A stretch of DNA of 18,017 bases from JBLHKW01 sp047618565. Its GTDB lineage: Bacteria; Planctomycetota; UBA1135; GCA-002686595. Of the stretch, positions 1 through 7,165 are shown piece by piece. The notes under the pieces are model-generated. The model did no database searches, was not told where the DNA came from, and saw only the letters and a list, made by a program, of their open reading frames with translations. Numbering within the stretch: the first letter of the stretch is position 1; each line of letters opens with the position of its first letter. The position numbers and the translations under genes were made by a program. The stretch lies in assembly GCA_047618565.1 (NCBI GenBank), contig JBLHKW010000113.1, positions 1-18,017 on the forward strand, given 5' to 3'.

Positions 1-157
1 CGGAGAGGCGACCCTTACGGGTCGTCGAGGATGCCAACGCGCGAGAAGTGCCGCCAGAAGCCGAAAGGACGGCGAAGCCGGCCGGTCGTCGCGTTTGGGC
101 CGCGTCTTCATGAATTATTCGGGCTAGGAACGCCGACCGGGACGTGAGTCCGTAACT
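1..157. other. Left-edge stretch without an assigned gene
   Basis: No gene can be supported here. One plus-strand frame stays open from position 2 to a TAG at 125-127. It encodes an arginine-rich tail of about 41 residues ending MNYSG, which could be the C-terminus of a protein cut by the window edge, perhaps a transposase. The tail is too short and featureless to assign. The rest holds only the hairpin at 7-26. Confidence 0.3.
7..26. other. Perfect-loop stem-loop at left edge of window
   Basis: An 8-bp stem (one G-U pair) pairs positions 7-14 with 19-26 around the loop TTAC. No T-run follows on either strand, so it does not look like a standard intrinsic terminator. It lies about 130 bp beyond the stop of the leftmost minus-strand gene and could be a structured 3' end or part of a truncated element. 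The structure is directly visible; its role is unknown. Confidence 0.4.
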
Positions 158-1171
158 TCAGTGCGAAGTGGCTCCCGTGGCCTTGCCCGTGCTTACGGCA
201 CCGCCAGCGCGCCGGCAGCGGATAACGACCAGCTCGGGCGCCGCACCCGCCGCGCCGAGAACGGTGTACTCACCACAGTAGATGGTGGTCTCCGTGCTGA
301 AGACGCTTGTCGCTCCAGCGATACCCGTGTTGCCGCGGAAGAGAGCGCACTCGGCAAGCGTCAACGCGCCGTCTGCTTCGGCGTAGGCGGCCGGATGCAT
401 CTCCAGGTCGTAATACGGAGGCCCGTCCACGTCTAGCCGCAGCGAAAGGCGCTCCGCACTGGATGAAGTACGCAGCATGCTGTGTGCCCGAACTTCGAGG
501 TGCTCGTACCCGATCAGGTCGCGCAGACCCGCAGTCAGGTCGGCTGGTGCCGGATTGGCGGCTGGCGCGTCCACGCCGCGGACGATGTAGCAGGAGATTT
601 CCAGCTGCGGAGCGGGTACGTCCACCTGCTTCAGGAAACTCAACACGTTCTCGGCCAGATCGTCGGACACGGCCAGCACCATGAAGCCCGCGTCGTCGAC
701 AAACTCGAACCCGCCGGGGTAGCGCTGCCGGTACGGAAGCAGAGCCTGGCGCAGGTCGTCCAGACTCAGATAGCGCGGGCTGTACTGGCGCGTCGTCAGC
801 TGCGCGCTCATCTGCTGATCACGTTCCACGTCGGCTGCGTCACGTTGTTTCTGCTGGTCAGCGGCCACGGAGTCCAGCTTCTCGAGCAACGCCAGCAGTG
901 TCTGCGCTCGTTCGGCGGTCTCATAGATGAGGACGGCATCCTCGAACCGGCGCAGGCTTCGCATCCTACGTACGCTGAGATCCGCGTCCACGACCTTGAA
1001 CTGGGAACCCGCCAGGTCACTCGCAAGGCGCTCAAGCTCTCGGGCCTCCATGTACTGAGGCGTGTACACCTCCATCACGAGTTCCGAAGAAGGCACGCTC
1101 CGCGCGGGCGGTTCCGAGGTCTCCGGGGTCTGGGGCAAGAGGCAGAGCAGTCCGATACAGATGCAGTTCAT
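158..1171 (-). CDS. Exported protein with two secretin N-type (ring-building) domains
   Basis: 337 aa. The start is ATG at 1171, two bases after the stop of the upstream membrane-protein gene, with GGAGA at 1179-1183 spaced 7 nt. The N-terminus is short and hydrophobic (MNCICIGLLCLLP), probably an export signal. Two similar alpha/beta modules follow. Residues 33-102 begin YTPQYMEARELERL and end in an ETAERAQTLLALLEKLD helix. Residues 128-186 begin YSPRYLSLDDLRQAL and end in a DLAENVLSFLKQVDVP helix. This is the pattern of the secretin N1/N2 domains that build rings in type II/III secretion and pilus secretins. The C-terminal 150 residues have beta-like strands (LEISCYIVRG, TTIYCGEYTVLGAAGA) vaguely like the start of a secretin core, but the protein is far shorter than a pore-forming secretin (usually over 450 aa). 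It is third gene of the sigma/anti-sigma operon. A secretin-related periplasmic protein is likely; its function is unknown. Confidence 0.75.
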   Translation of the reverse strand: MNCICIGLLCLLPQTPETSEPPARSVPSSELVMEVYTPQYMEARELERLASDLAGSQFKVVDADLSVRRMRSLRRFEDAVLIYETAERAQTLLALLEKLDSVAADQQKQRDAADVERDQQMSAQLTTRQYSPRYLSLDDLRQALLPYRQRYPGGFEFVDDAGFMVLAVSDDLAENVLSFLKQVDVPAPQLEISCYIVRGVDAPAANPAPADLTAGLRDLIGYEHLEVRAHSMLRTSSSAERLSLRLDVDGPPYYDLEMHPAAYAEADGALTLAECALFRGNTGIAGATSVFSTETTIYCGEYTVLGAAGAAPELVVIRCRRAGGAVSTGKATGATSH

Positions 1172-1173
1172 CG

Positions 1174-1650
1174 CTATTTCTCCATTGGTGAGGTTGTGGA
1201 TGGTTCTGCGGGCGAGGCCATTGGCTCGCTCGCTTGTTCGGGTAGCAAGATCAGGCGCACGCTGCCGGAGCGCGTCTCGATCGAGCCGTCGCTGTGAATC
1301 ACGGGCCGAATCACGGGGCGCGTCGGCCGGGCCATGGCGATCTCCAGCGAACGCCCAGGAGCGTCCGCCGGAGCGGACCCAGAGAGCTGCGCTCGCCAGA
1401 TGAAGAGCAGGCAAGCCGCGGCAGCGAACGGCATGACATGCCGTAACACGCGCCGACGCACACTGAGGATCGGGGGCGCGGCAATGCGATCCGGGGGCGG
1501 GACCTCGAGCGAATTCCAGGCGCTGGTCATCCAGTCCATGCAGGCCTGCGTCTCGGGATCGTTCGACGCGTCGTGCGCCAGCTCCTCCGGAACCTGCAGC
1601 TGCTTCCACGCCTGGCGCAGGGCATCGAACTCGTCACGCGGCTCGCTCAT
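1174..1650 (-). CDS. One-pass membrane protein, probable anti-sigma factor
   Basis: 158 aa. The ATG at 1650 overlaps the sigma-factor stop by 4 bp (ATGA at 1647-1650), implying translational coupling. Residues 1-70 are probably cytoplasmic and contain a duplicated unit: AWKQLQVP at 14-21 and AWNSLEVP at 44-51, exactly 30 residues apart. A single transmembrane helix follows at about 72-87 (HVMPFAAAACLLFIW), preceded by a basic patch (RRRVLRH). The last 70 residues are probably periplasmic, with a Pro/Ser-rich tail. Gene order and topology are those of an anti-sigma factor that would hold the adjacent ECF sigma at the membrane. The usual zinc-binding HxxxCxxC of ZAS-type anti-sigmas is absent, so the class is unusual or novel. 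The anti-sigma role is inferred from context, not from a recognised domain. Confidence 0.7.
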   Translation of the reverse strand: MSEPRDEFDALRQAWKQLQVPEELAHDASNDPETQACMDWMTSAWNSLEVPPPDRIAAPPILSVRRRVLRHVMPFAAAACLLFIWRAQLSGSAPADAPGRSLEIAMARPTRPVIRPVIHSDGSIETRSGSVRLILLPEQASEPMASPAEPSTTSPMEK

Positions 1651-2243
1651 GACGCGCCCCCGCCTGCATCCGGGCAAAGGCCCGGCACGCGCGACTTCAG
1701 GATGTCGCGCAGCCGACGCCGCGCGAGGGTGAGCAGGGAGCGCACGCTGGAAGCTCCGATGCCGAGCGCCGACGCGACGTCGCGCACCGGCTGGCCCTCC
1801 AGCTCCGCCAGCACGAAGACCTCGCGCTCCCGGGGCGACAGCCCCGCGAGCGCAGCCTGCAACGCGGCGCGAACTTCCGATTGACACGCCGCCGCCGCGG
1901 GATCCGGCAACCGGTCCGGCAACCCCATCTCCGCCGCGCGGTCCTCGGCCACCGAACGCGCCGCCGTGCGCCGCATCCGATCCCGACACATGTTGAGCAC
2001 CACCGTGTTGCGCCAGCTCGTGTACGGGCGCTTGATGTCCCAGTCTTTGAGGTGGTCGTGAAGTCTCAGCATGGCGTCCTGGGCCACATCAGCGGCCGCA
2101 TCGTGATCCGCGAGAAATCCGAAACACAGCTTCCACACGGCTCCGTGCTCGTGCTCGAACCAGCGCCCATGGGCGTCGGGTTCGTGCGCCAGAACGGCGC
2201 GGGCCAGGTGCCCCGCATCGGGATTGCTGTCGGCGTCATTCAT
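1647..2243 (-). CDS. ECF-family RNA polymerase sigma factor
   Basis: 198 aa. Sigma-70 region 2 lies at about residues 27-95 (DVAQDAMLRLHDHL; then the -10 recognition helix ending TSWRNTVVLNMCRDRMRR). Region 4 lies at about 130-183 (LSPREREVFVLAELEGQPV, then the helix-turn-helix DVASALGIGASSVRSLLTLARRRLRDIL). There is no region 1 or 3, typical of ECF (group 4) sigmas of this length. The ATG at 2243 is chosen because GGTGA (2248-2252) precedes it closely; an in-frame ATG at 2255 would add four residues but has no ribosome site. It is the first gene of a three-gene operon with the membrane anti-sigma-like protein and the secretin-domain protein, and diverges from the glycosyltransferase at 2427. 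Family assignment is firm; the signal and regulon are unknown. Confidence 0.92.
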   Translation of the reverse strand: MNDADSNPDAGHLARAVLAHEPDAHGRWFEHEHGAVWKLCFGFLADHDAAADVAQDAMLRLHDHLKDWDIKRPYTSWRNTVVLNMCRDRMRRTAARSVAEDRAAEMGLPDRLPDPAAAACQSEVRAALQAALAGLSPREREVFVLAELEGQPVRDVASALGIGASSVRSLLTLARRRLRDILKSRVPGLCPDAGGGAS

Positions 2244-2426
2244 CGCTTCACCCATGGGTACGCTGGGGACGTCCCGGGCGCTGAGAACTTTCTCGCAAGT
2301 CCTCCCGAAACAACCTCCGCCAGCCTCAACTCCTTCTCACAGGCTCCCCCTGGAGCTTCATGGCCCATCTGATACCTTGCTTCGCACCCCCGGTCAGGCC
2401 ATCTCCCATGCCCACCCTCAACCACC
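2244..2426. promoter_or_regulatory. Divergent intergenic region, sigma operon / glycosyltransferase
   Basis: 183 bp between two divergent genes must hold promoters for both. Visible elements are a perfect 10-bp palindrome GGGACGTCCC at 2266-2275, CCCATGGG at 2251-2258, and a small hairpin pairing GCTCC (2343-2347) with GGAGC (2352-2356). I could not place a convincing -35/-10 pair for either direction. The palindrome is 23 bp upstream of the sigma start and would be a reasonable operator, but this is inference. Confidence 0.35.
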
Positions 2427-4025
2427 GTGGCTTCCGACGCGCCTGATCCAACAGCCCCGCCCACGCGACGCGCAGACATCCCGATCGCTCTGGCCCTGGC
2501 GACGTTCGCCGTCGTGCTGTGGGCCCCACTTCTGCGCTGCGACCTGAACCTTGGCGACGAGGGCTGGATCGTGACCGGCACCCGCCGCCTGCTCGACGGC
2601 GAGGTCCTGTACCGCGACTTCGTGCGCACCTACATGCCGGGCGTCTTCTGGAGCCTGGCGCCGTTCTTCCAGCTCTTCGGCGAGAGCGTCGTCGTCATGC
2701 GCGGCGTGGCGCTCGCGGAACTGACAGCCGTCGCCATGCTCGCCTTCTGGATCGCGCGCCCGCTCGTCCCACGCTGGATGGCCATCTGGTGCGGCCTGTT
2801 TCCCATCTTCCTGCGCCCGCCCTACCACAAGATGTTCGTGCCCCTGTCCGTGCTGGCAGGGCTCTGGCTGTGCCAGCGGCTCATCACGAAGAGCTCCAAC
2901 CCGCGCCGAACCCTCGCGGTCGGAATCGGCCTCGGCCTGATCGGCCTGCTACGCCAGGAGGTCGCCGGCTACGCGACCCTCATCGCTGTACTGAGCGTGC
3001 TCGCCGTCGAGCTTGGCCCCAACGCGAGCCTCGGGACCGGTCCCACGGTCGTGCGCAGAGTCATCAAGAGCTGGACCACCTTGAGCGCGGGCATCCTCAT
3101 CATCTGGCTACCGGTCATCGCCTTGCTCGCCGCGCAGGGAGCCCTCGCCGACGTCTTCGACCAGCTCGTCCTGCTCGGCCTGCGCGGCAACGTCGCCATG
3201 GAACTGCCCTACCCATCCATCACTACCATCGTGCAGGGACCCGAGCGTCTCATGACGTCGCTCTACTTCTTCCCGATCCTCATGGTCATCGTCAGCGCGC
3301 TCGTGTTGACCGCGGCCCTCGCGCGCAGGACCAAGCCGCTCGAGCGCCGACAAATCGTGCTCGCCCAGTGGGCGCTGATGGCGTTGCTCACGCACTCCGT
3401 GTTCCTGCACCGCTCCGGCTTTCCGCATCTCAAACAGGTGCTACCCGCCTCGACCCTGATCCTGGCCTACCTCACCAGTTCGATCTGGTACGGCCACGGC
3501 GCCCGAGGCGCGCGCCGCGTCCTCATGGTGCCCCTGATCGGCACATGGTGCATCGCCCTGCTAGTCTGGGGCGCCACGACCGAGGTGGCCGCGGGCTATC
3601 GCGACCTCGCCGATGGCGAGCGCTTCGATCACCCCGGAGCACCCGTGATCTTGAGCAAGGAACGCGCCGAGCTCTACGGCAAGGTCCTGAACGTCCTCAA
3701 CAACCGCAGCGCCCCGGACGATCCGATCTTCATCGCGCCCCACGGCCCGATGTTCTACTTCATGAGCGACCGCGTGAACCCGACCCGCCACGACAGCGTG
3801 TGGCCCGGCTTCGCCTCGAACACCGAGGTCCAGCGCGAGATCATCGCTGACCTGGACGCGGCCAACGTGAACCTGATCCTGATCGTTGACGCCGCTCCGG
3901 ACGGCGTCGAGGAACACAGGTTCCCGGCGTACGTGCCCGAGTTCGCCCAGTACCTGGTCGAAAACTTCGCCCCGGTACGGCGTGTGGGGCACTTCGTGTT
4001 CTACGAACGCCGGACCTCGGACTGA
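2427..4025 (+). CDS. GT-C superfamily (ArnT/PMT-like) membrane glycosyltransferase
   Basis: 532 aa, GTG start, with no Shine-Dalgarno and no in-frame ATG upstream. A first transmembrane helix (about 18-37) is followed by an extracytoplasmic loop with the acidic motif GDEGWIV (D44, E45) and LLDGEVLYRDF. This is the N-terminal signature of polyprenyl-phosphate-sugar-dependent glycosyltransferases (GT39/GT83-type, ArnT/PMT-like). About ten further hydrophobic segments follow, then a soluble C-terminal domain from about residue 395 (LYGKVLNVLNN...FYFMSDRVNPTRH) that in this group lies in the periplasm. It probably transfers a sugar from an undecaprenyl-type lipid carrier to a glycan, lipid or protein at the outer face of the inner membrane. 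Codons end mostly in C, unlike the neighbouring homologue at 4102. The specific substrate cannot be deduced. Confidence 0.8.
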   Translation: MASDAPDPTAPPTRRADIPIALALATFAVVLWAPLLRCDLNLGDEGWIVTGTRRLLDGEVLYRDFVRTYMPGVFWSLAPFFQLFGESVVVMRGVALAELTAVAMLAFWIARPLVPRWMAIWCGLFPIFLRPPYHKMFVPLSVLAGLWLCQRLITKSSNPRRTLAVGIGLGLIGLLRQEVAGYATLIAVLSVLAVELGPNASLGTGPTVVRRVIKSWTTLSAGILIIWLPVIALLAAQGALADVFDQLVLLGLRGNVAMELPYPSITTIVQGPERLMTSLYFFPILMVIVSALVLTAALARRTKPLERRQIVLAQWALMALLTHSVFLHRSGFPHLKQVLPASTLILAYLTSSIWYGHGARGARRVLMVPLIGTWCIALLVWGATTEVAAGYRDLADGERFDHPGAPVILSKERAELYGKVLNVLNNRSAPDDPIFIAPHGPMFYFMSDRVNPTRHDSVWPGFASNTEVQREIIADLDAANVNLILIVDAAPDGVEEHRFPAYVPEFAQYLVENFAPVRRVGHFVFYERRTSD

Positions 4026-4101
4026 CCGCATCTCGGTCCCTCTCTCCGGGACACCGGCCCCAGCTGGAATTCTGGAAGAGCGCGGCGTAGTGTTGCCACC
4101 G

Positions 4102-5706
4102 ATGGGCGCAAAGGTCGAAACAGAAGTGTTATCCGCCGAGCTGTCGCCGCTTGTGCGACGTGTGGCGCTGGCGTTGATCGCGTTGGCGTTCTTCGCCGTG
4201 CGCTGGCGCTGGTTCGGGGTGCCGTTCGAGCGTGATGAAGGTGAGTACGCGTACGGGGGGCAGCTCTTGCTGGATGGGGTTCCTCCCTACGTCGGGATCT
4301 ACAACATGAAGCTGCCGGGCATCTACGCGATCTACGCGCTGCTGCTGGCGTCCGGGGGGTCGGCGGTCCGGGCGGTGCATGCGGGGCTTGCGGCGGCGGA
4401 TGTCGCGAGCTTCATTGCGCTCTATGTGCTGGCGCGGCGGTTGTTCGACGCGGCCACGGGGATCGCGTGTGCGGCGGTGCTCGCGGTGCTGTTTCTGCTG
4501 CCGTCGGTGCAGGCCTCGTCTGCGAACGCGGAGCATTTCGTCCTGCCGTTCGCGCTCTGGGGGCTGGCGACCCTGGCGCGCGTGCACGATGGACGGAGCG
4601 GCTTGGGTGGGCGTCAGCTGCTGCTCGCGGGAATGCTGCTGGGGCTGGCGGTGCTGGTGAAACAGCACGGCGCGTTGCTGGCGGCCGCGGGTGTCATGAC
4701 GGTGGCGCTGCAACGAGCGCCGGGTGCAGATGCGCCGGGGCGCTGGAGTGGCTCGGCGCTGGTGTCGCTCGGAATCGTGCTGCCGTATGCGCTCACCGTC
4801 GCGCTTTACGCAGCCGGCGGTCATCTGAGCGATTTCTGGCACTGGACCGTGAGCTACGCCATGCGTTACACGCAGGAGGCTCCGATCAGCATGGGGCTCG
4901 AGAGGCTGGCCAAGCGTTCGGGGGCGTTGTTCATGGACGCGCCGTTGATCCTGTCCGCGGCGACCCTGGGGCTGGTGCTGCTCGTTGCGAACGCGCGCTT
5001 GCGACGACACTGGCGCTTCATTGCACCCGTGGTGCTGGGATCCGCGGCGGCGATCACTCCGGGCTTCTACTTCAGACCGCATTACTTCGTGCTGCTGCTG
5101 CCGGCGGCGGCGTTGCTGGCGGTTGCGGGAGTGCGCGTTCTCACCGGTCCGCGGCAGCGTGTGTTCATGGGTACGGCACTGGCGCTCGTTGCGGGAGTTC
5201 CATTGCTGCACAGCGAGTGGCTGTTCGCGCTCTCGCCGACCGAGGTCAGTCGGCGGCTGTACGGAGACAATCCGTTCCCGGAGTCCCTGGTGGTCGGCGA
5301 TTACCTCGCGCAGCACGCAGCGCCGGACGATCGGCTGCTCGTGCTCGGGTCGGAGCCGCAGATCTACGTCTACTCGGGACTGCGCGGTGCGACCGGGTTC
5401 GTCTACACGTACGCGCTGATGGAGCAGCACGAGTTCGCACGCTCGATGCAGGAGCAGCTGATCCGGGAGACCGAGGAGGTCGAGCCGCGCTGGATGGTCA
5501 TGGTGCGCCACCCGCAATCGTGGGTGCGCCGGGCCGAGTCCGACCCGCTGATCTTCCGCTGGTCGGAGCGCTCGCTCGCGGACTTCGACCTGGTCGCACG
5601 CATGCCGCTCGGGTCCGGTCGGTCGCGGCTGGTAGAGGGCGCGGAACTGGCCGGCATGGGCAACCCGGACGCGCTCGGGCTCGACATCTATCGGCGCCGG
5701 GAGTAG
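4102..5706 (+). CDS. GT-C superfamily (PMT/ArnT-like) membrane glycosyltransferase
   Basis: 534 aa from ATG 4102. An in-frame GTG at 4090, with GGAAGAG (4074-4080) 9 nt upstream, would add four residues and is a serious alternative. The open frame extends back to an ATG at 3886 inside the preceding gene, but that part is a shadow. A transmembrane helix at about 19-36 precedes the catalytic-loop motif FERDEGEYAY (D45, E46) and LLDGVPPYVGIYNMKLPG, typical of GT39/PMT_2-type enzymes using a lipid-phosphate sugar donor. Roughly ten further hydrophobic segments follow, and the periplasmic C-terminal domain starts at about 375. It lies 76 bp after the previous glycosyltransferase in the same direction, but its codons are dominated by G in the third position (GCG, GGG, CTG, GTG), so it was probably not made by recent duplication of that gene. 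Acceptor unknown. Confidence 0.8.
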   Translation: MGAKVETEVLSAELSPLVRRVALALIALAFFAVRWRWFGVPFERDEGEYAYGGQLLLDGVPPYVGIYNMKLPGIYAIYALLLASGGSAVRAVHAGLAAADVASFIALYVLARRLFDAATGIACAAVLAVLFLLPSVQASSANAEHFVLPFALWGLATLARVHDGRSGLGGRQLLLAGMLLGLAVLVKQHGALLAAAGVMTVALQRAPGADAPGRWSGSALVSLGIVLPYALTVALYAAGGHLSDFWHWTVSYAMRYTQEAPISMGLERLAKRSGALFMDAPLILSAATLGLVLLVANARLRRHWRFIAPVVLGSAAAITPGFYFRPHYFVLLLPAAALLAVAGVRVLTGPRQRVFMGTALALVAGVPLLHSEWLFALSPTEVSRRLYGDNPFPESLVVGDYLAQHAAPDDRLLVLGSEPQIYVYSGLRGATGFVYTYALMEQHEFARSMQEQLIRETEEVEPRWMVMVRHPQSWVRRAESDPLIFRWSERSLADFDLVARMPLGSGRSRLVEGAELAGMGNPDALGLDIYRRRE

Positions 5707-5789
5707 CGCGTCTCCCGACCTGGCGAGATCCGGGGTTCCAGGCCAGCGCGCTCGTCCGCGGCAGCCAGGAAAGGGTAGGCTCTAGGGTC
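5707..5789. other. Intergenic spacer with nested inverted repeats upstream of sulfatase island
   Basis: Two nested short inverted repeats are visible: CGCG (5707-5710 and 5747-5750) and CCTGG/CCAGG (5719-5723 and 5738-5742). There is no T-run, so termination after the upstream glycosyltransferase is not demonstrated. The spacer also carries the probable ribosome site for the next gene, AGGAAAGGGTAGG at 5767-5779, 10 nt before its GTG start. It may hold a promoter for the island, but none is recognisable. Confidence 0.35.
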
Positions 5790-7163
5790 GTGGACAGCCG
5801 TCATCCGAACCTCCGACTGGCCCGCTGGGGCATGTGCCTCGCGGCCGGATCCGCATTGCTGGCAACGGCCCTGGCCGTGCAGGACGAGCAGGCGCCCGCG
5901 CCGCCGAATGTCATCCTGCTGAACGTGGACGACCTGGGCTGGCGCGGCGTGGGAGCCTACGGCGCCAAGTTCGTCGACACGCCGAACATCGATCGACTGG
6001 CAGCGGACGGCGTGCTCTTCACGGACGCGTACGCGGGTGCACCGAACTGCTCGCCCAGCCGGGCCAGCCTGCTGACCGGGCTGTACCCGACGCGGCACGG
6101 GATCACGCATGTTCTGCCGCACAAGAAGCCCGACGGCCTCGCGCCGACGACGCCCATGGTCGCGCCGGACTACGCGCCGGGACTGGAGACCGACTTCACG
6201 ACGATGGCGGAGGTGTTCCAGAGTCAGGGTTATTCCACGGCGATCATCGGCAAGTGGCACCTGGGCGGGCGCAAGTACTCGCCGCAGCAGCATGGCTTCG
6301 AGCTCAGCATCGGCGGCGGCAACAGCCACAAGCGCCTGTACCCGCCCTATCTCAAGATGGAGGGCGATGGCGGGCTAGAGGGCGAACCCGAGGAGCACAT
6401 CACCGAGTGTCTACTTCGGCATTCCCTGAAGTACGTCGATGAGCACAGGGACGGACCGTTCTTCCTGTACGTACCGTTCTATTCCATCCACGACCCGGTC
6501 GGCGGAACGGAAGCTCTCGAGGCCAAGTACACGCGGCGCTTTGGAAGCGACCGCGTGCGCATCAAGTACGCCGCGATGACCGAGGGCATCGACCAGTACG
6601 TGGGCGCTCTGATGGCCAAGCTCGAGGCCACCGGGCTCGACCAGCGCACGATCGTCGTCTTCACCTCCGACAACGGCGGCTTCGCCCAGATTCCCCTGCG
6701 TAGGGGCAAGGGCTTCCTGTACGAGGGCGGAATCCGCGTGCCGCTCATCATCCATGGTCCCGATATCGCCGCTGGCCGCGAGGTTAGCGCGCCTGTAAGC
6801 CACGTCGACCTCGCACCAACGCTGCTGGCCCTGGCCGGCCTGGATGCACCCGTGACGGACGGCCTGGACCTGCAACCACTGTTCACCGACGAGGGCTCTC
6901 TTCCGGAGCGCAGCATCTTCTGGCACTACCCCCATTACTCGCTCTCCGGGGGCTCTCCCTGTTCGGCGATCCGCCAGGGCGACTTCAAGCTGATCCACTG
7001 GTACGAGACGGACGCGATCGAGCTCTACGATCTCGGCTCCGACCGCGGTGAGAAGGCGAACCTCGCCGAGCGCGATGCGGAGCGCGCAAAGCGCATGCGG
7101 ACCGTTCTGGACGACTGGCTCGAAGAGAGCGGTGCGCTGTTCCCGGTGCGCCAGGAGGGCTGA
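5790..7163 (+). CDS. Exported sulfatase, arylsulfatase A-like (family S1), canonical FGly motif
   Basis: 457 aa. The start is GTG at 5790: it has an upstream purine-rich ribosome site and yields a full signal peptide (basic n-region RHPNLRLARW, hydrophobic core to about residue 30). An internal ATG at 5832 would remove the basic region. Seen: metal-binding DD at 47-48 (LLNVDDLGW); CSPSR at 87-91 followed by ASLLTG, the C-x-P-S-R motif whose cysteine is converted to formylglycine; GKWHLGG at 154-160; H234 in SIHDP; SDNGG at 293-297; the EGGIRVPLI signature at 312-320. It hydrolyses sulfate esters, probably on a glycan, in the periplasm or outside the cell. HDPVGGTEALEAKY recalls subfamilies with HTPIQA...KY such as S1_16. 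It is the first gene of the island, ends 2 bp before the next sulfatase, and needs a maturation enzyme encoded elsewhere. Confidence 0.9.
   Translation: MDSRHPNLRLARWGMCLAAGSALLATALAVQDEQAPAPPNVILLNVDDLGWRGVGAYGAKFVDTPNIDRLAADGVLFTDAYAGAPNCSPSRASLLTGLYPTRHGITHVLPHKKPDGLAPTTPMVAPDYAPGLETDFTTMAEVFQSQGYSTAIIGKWHLGGRKYSPQQHGFELSIGGGNSHKRLYPPYLKMEGDGGLEGEPEEHITECLLRHSLKYVDEHRDGPFFLYVPFYSIHDPVGGTEALEAKYTRRFGSDRVRIKYAAMTEGIDQYVGALMAKLEATGLDQRTIVVFTSDNGGFAQIPLRRGKGFLYEGGIRVPLIIHGPDIAAGREVSAPVSHVDLAPTLLALAGLDAPVTDGLDLQPLFTDEGSLPERSIFWHYPHYSLSGGSPCSAIRQGDFKLIHWYETDAIELYDLGSDRGEKANLAERDAERAKRMRTVLDDWLEESGALFPVRQEG
7153..7159 (+). promoter_or_regulatory. Strong Shine-Dalgarno deciding the start of the second sulfatase
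   Basis: AGGAGGG lies within the last codons of the preceding sulfatase, 6 nt before ATG 7166. It supports ATG 7166 over the in-frame ATG six codons later, and shows the two sulfatases are translated from one message. Confidence 0.7.
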
Positions 7164-7165
7164 CG

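Noticed and set aside
482..1297. Plus-strand frame antisense to the secretin-domain gene
   Set aside because: Spans parts of two well-supported minus-strand genes and shows no recognisable domain; the minus-strand operon with overlaps and ribosome site is far better supported.
2519..3850. Plus-strand 443-codon frame overlapping the first glycosyltransferase
   Set aside because: Arg/Pro/Ala-rich frame-shifted shadow of the membrane protein; no hydrophobic segments or motifs.
4129..5517. Long minus-strand frame of 462 codons antisense to the second glycosyltransferase
   Set aside because: Translation is a low-complexity Arg/Gln/His mixture without hydrophobic core or motifs, while the plus strand encodes a coherent membrane protein; typical antisense shadow in GC-rich DNA.
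5707..5750. Nested inverted repeats after the second glycosyltransferase as an intrinsic terminator
   Set aside because: Stems are only 4-5 bp with a 14-nt loop and no T-run.
4467..5789. N-terminal extension of the first sulfatase frame back into the glycosyltransferase
   Set aside because: The upstream part is Arg/Gly/Ala-rich shadow of the glycosyltransferase; signal peptide and ribosome site place the start at GTG 5790.
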